The translations under genes and the position numbers were made by a program. Of a DNA stretch of 8,605 bases, positions 7,880-8,605 are shown piece after piece. The number at the start of each line of letters is the position of its first letter. Position 1 is the first letter of the stretch. The stretch comes from Labilibaculum sp. (GTDB lineage Bacteria > Bacteroidota > Bacteroidia > Bacteroidales > Marinifilaceae): the NCBI GenBank assembly GCA_016743925.1, contig JADGFH010000222.1, positions 1 to 8,605 on the forward strand, given 5' to 3'. The notes beneath the pieces are model-generated. The model worked only from the letters and a program-made list of their open reading frames with translations, did no database searches and was not told the DNA's origin.

Positions 7880-7921
7880 ACAAAACGGAAAAGAGGTGAT
7901 TGAATTCTTGTTCCGTTTTGT
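7880..7921. promoter_or_regulatory. Inverted repeat between the SDR gene and uxuA
   Basis: The arms ACAAAACGGAA (7880-7890) and TTCCGTTTTGT (7911-7921) pair perfectly over 11 bp around a 20-base spacer. Four further pairs (AAGA 7891-7894 with TCTT 7906-7909) form after a one-base bulge. The repeat lies about 54 bases past the SDR stop and ends 21 bases before the uxuA ATG. No T-run follows it on the minus strand, so it is a weak candidate for an intrinsic terminator. A 5'-leader stem of uxuA, an mRNA processing site or a regulator-binding site all fit. The remaining bases of this gap (7922-7974) are AT-rich and I see no convincing promoter in them. Confidence 0.5.
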
Positions 7922-7974
7922 CTCATATTACACGCTAACCTAATTAATATATAATTGAACTTAAAAAAAACTAA

Positions 7975-8605
7975 TTAAACACCACTGTATGCACTAAATC
8001 CGCCATCAACAGGAATAACAACTCCTGTAACAAAAGCTGACCAATCTGATAGTAAATAGAGTAGGGTACCTTGTAATTCTTGAGGAGTACCGTAACGTTC
8101 CATTGGTGTATTGTTGATGATTTTCACACCTCTAGCTGTTGGTTTGCCAGTTTCTTCATCAGTTAACAAGAATCTGTTTTGATTTGTCAACAAGAAACCT
8201 GGCGCAATTGCATTCACACGAACTCCCATTTTTGAGAAGTGAACCGATAACCATTGAGTGAAGTTATTAACTGCTGCCTTTGCTGCAGAATAAGCCGCAA
8301 TTCTAGTCAATGGGCGGTAAGAATTCATAGAGGATACATTTACGATCGATCCTTCTTTCTTTTCGATCATATCCATTGAAAATACCATAGTAGGAAGAAT
8401 AGTTCCCTTAAAGTTCAAATCAAAAACCTTATCAAAACCTTCCATCTTCATTCCGAAGAAAGTTTCGTCTAGATTTTCCATATCAGCATCAATCATTTGG
8501 TCTACTCCAGATGTAGCCAGAGGAGAATTTCCTCCGGCTCCATTGATTAGATAATCGACACTCCCCAGCTTATTATTGATTATCTTTTTTGCTTCTTGTA
8601 ATGAT
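7975..8605 (-). CDS. SDR-family oxidoreductase, probable D-mannonate oxidoreductase (5' partial)
   Basis: Short-chain dehydrogenase/reductase, most likely the enzyme that reduces D-fructuronate to D-mannonate with NAD(P)H, the step before UxuA. The frame stays open past the Met at 8496 to the right edge and reads family sequence there (YLINGAGGNSPLATSG), so the gene continues outside the window and its N-terminal nucleotide-binding glycine motif is not visible. About 209 residues are present. NGAGGN corresponds to the NNAG motif. The catalytic set is visible as Ser in VNVSSMNSY, Tyr in AAYSAAK (codon 8290-8292) and Lys four residues later (8278-8280). APGFLLTNQNRF and GVVIPVDGGFSAYSGV form the usual C-terminal part. 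The assignment to the mannonate step rests on adjacency to uxuA and likeness to the SDR-type UxuB (YjmF) of Bacillus. A related sugar-acid dehydrogenase such as a KduD relative is the alternative. Confidence 0.85.
   Translation of the reverse strand, partial: SLQEAKKIINNKLGSVDYLINGAGGNSPLATSGVDQMIDADMENLDETFFGMKMEGFDKVFDLNFKGTILPTMVFSMDMIEKKEGSIVNVSSMNSYRPLTRIAAYSAAKAAVNNFTQWLSVHFSKMGVRVNAIAPGFLLTNQNRFLLTDEETGKPTARGVKIINNTPMERYGTPQELQGTLLYLLSDWSAFVTGVVIPVDGGFSAYSGV

Noticed and set aside
1..8605. CRISPR array, tRNA or rRNA genes, insertion sequences, attachment sites
   Set aside because: No regularly spaced repeats, cloverleaf-like sequence, transposase-like reading frame or flanking direct repeats were seen.

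Overview
The window is AT-rich bacterial DNA that most likely comes from a member of the Bacteroidota. The best evidence is the C-terminus of the first protein, which ends in a type A sorting domain of the type IX secretion system (T9SS), found essentially only in that phylum. Most genes lack clear Shine-Dalgarno sequences, and a TRAP transporter paired with UxuA and a short-chain dehydrogenase would suit a marine or sediment Marinilabiliales-type organism, but that finer placement is inference.

Layout: bases 2-2530 (+) hold the 3' part of a large secreted GH116-family glycoside hydrolase; its 5' end lies off the left edge. Everything else is on the minus strand and reads right to left as one gene cluster: an SDR oxidoreductase (7975 to the right edge, 5' end missing), uxuA mannonate dehydratase (6662-7858), the TRAP transporter genes dctP (5611-6603), dctQ (5124-5597) and dctM (3664-5124), and last a LacI-family regulator gene (2551-3549). 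The hydrolase and regulator genes converge with only 20 bases between them. The two larger gaps in the minus-strand cluster (3550-3663 and 7859-7974) each contain a perfect inverted repeat.

Working model: the TRAP system imports a carboxylated sugar, most plausibly a hexuronate such as glucuronate. After isomerisation by an enzyme not in this window, the SDR reduces fructuronate to D-mannonate and UxuA dehydrates that to 2-keto-3-deoxygluconate. The LacI-type protein would be the local regulator. The GH116 enzyme could release sugars outside the cell, but a link to the uronate genes rests only on proximity.

The main surprise is that the regulator gene appears broken. Codon 11, inside its DNA-binding helix-turn-helix, is TAA, while the frame is otherwise open and recognisably LacI-like on both sides. 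A stretch of its ligand-binding domain also seems to be missing. Other points of interest are about 60 extra residues with two hydrophobic segments in DctM, a lipoprotein form of DctP, a 12-bp tandem repeat that extends the UxuA C-terminus, and the two intergenic palindromes. I see no undescribed defence or mobile system.
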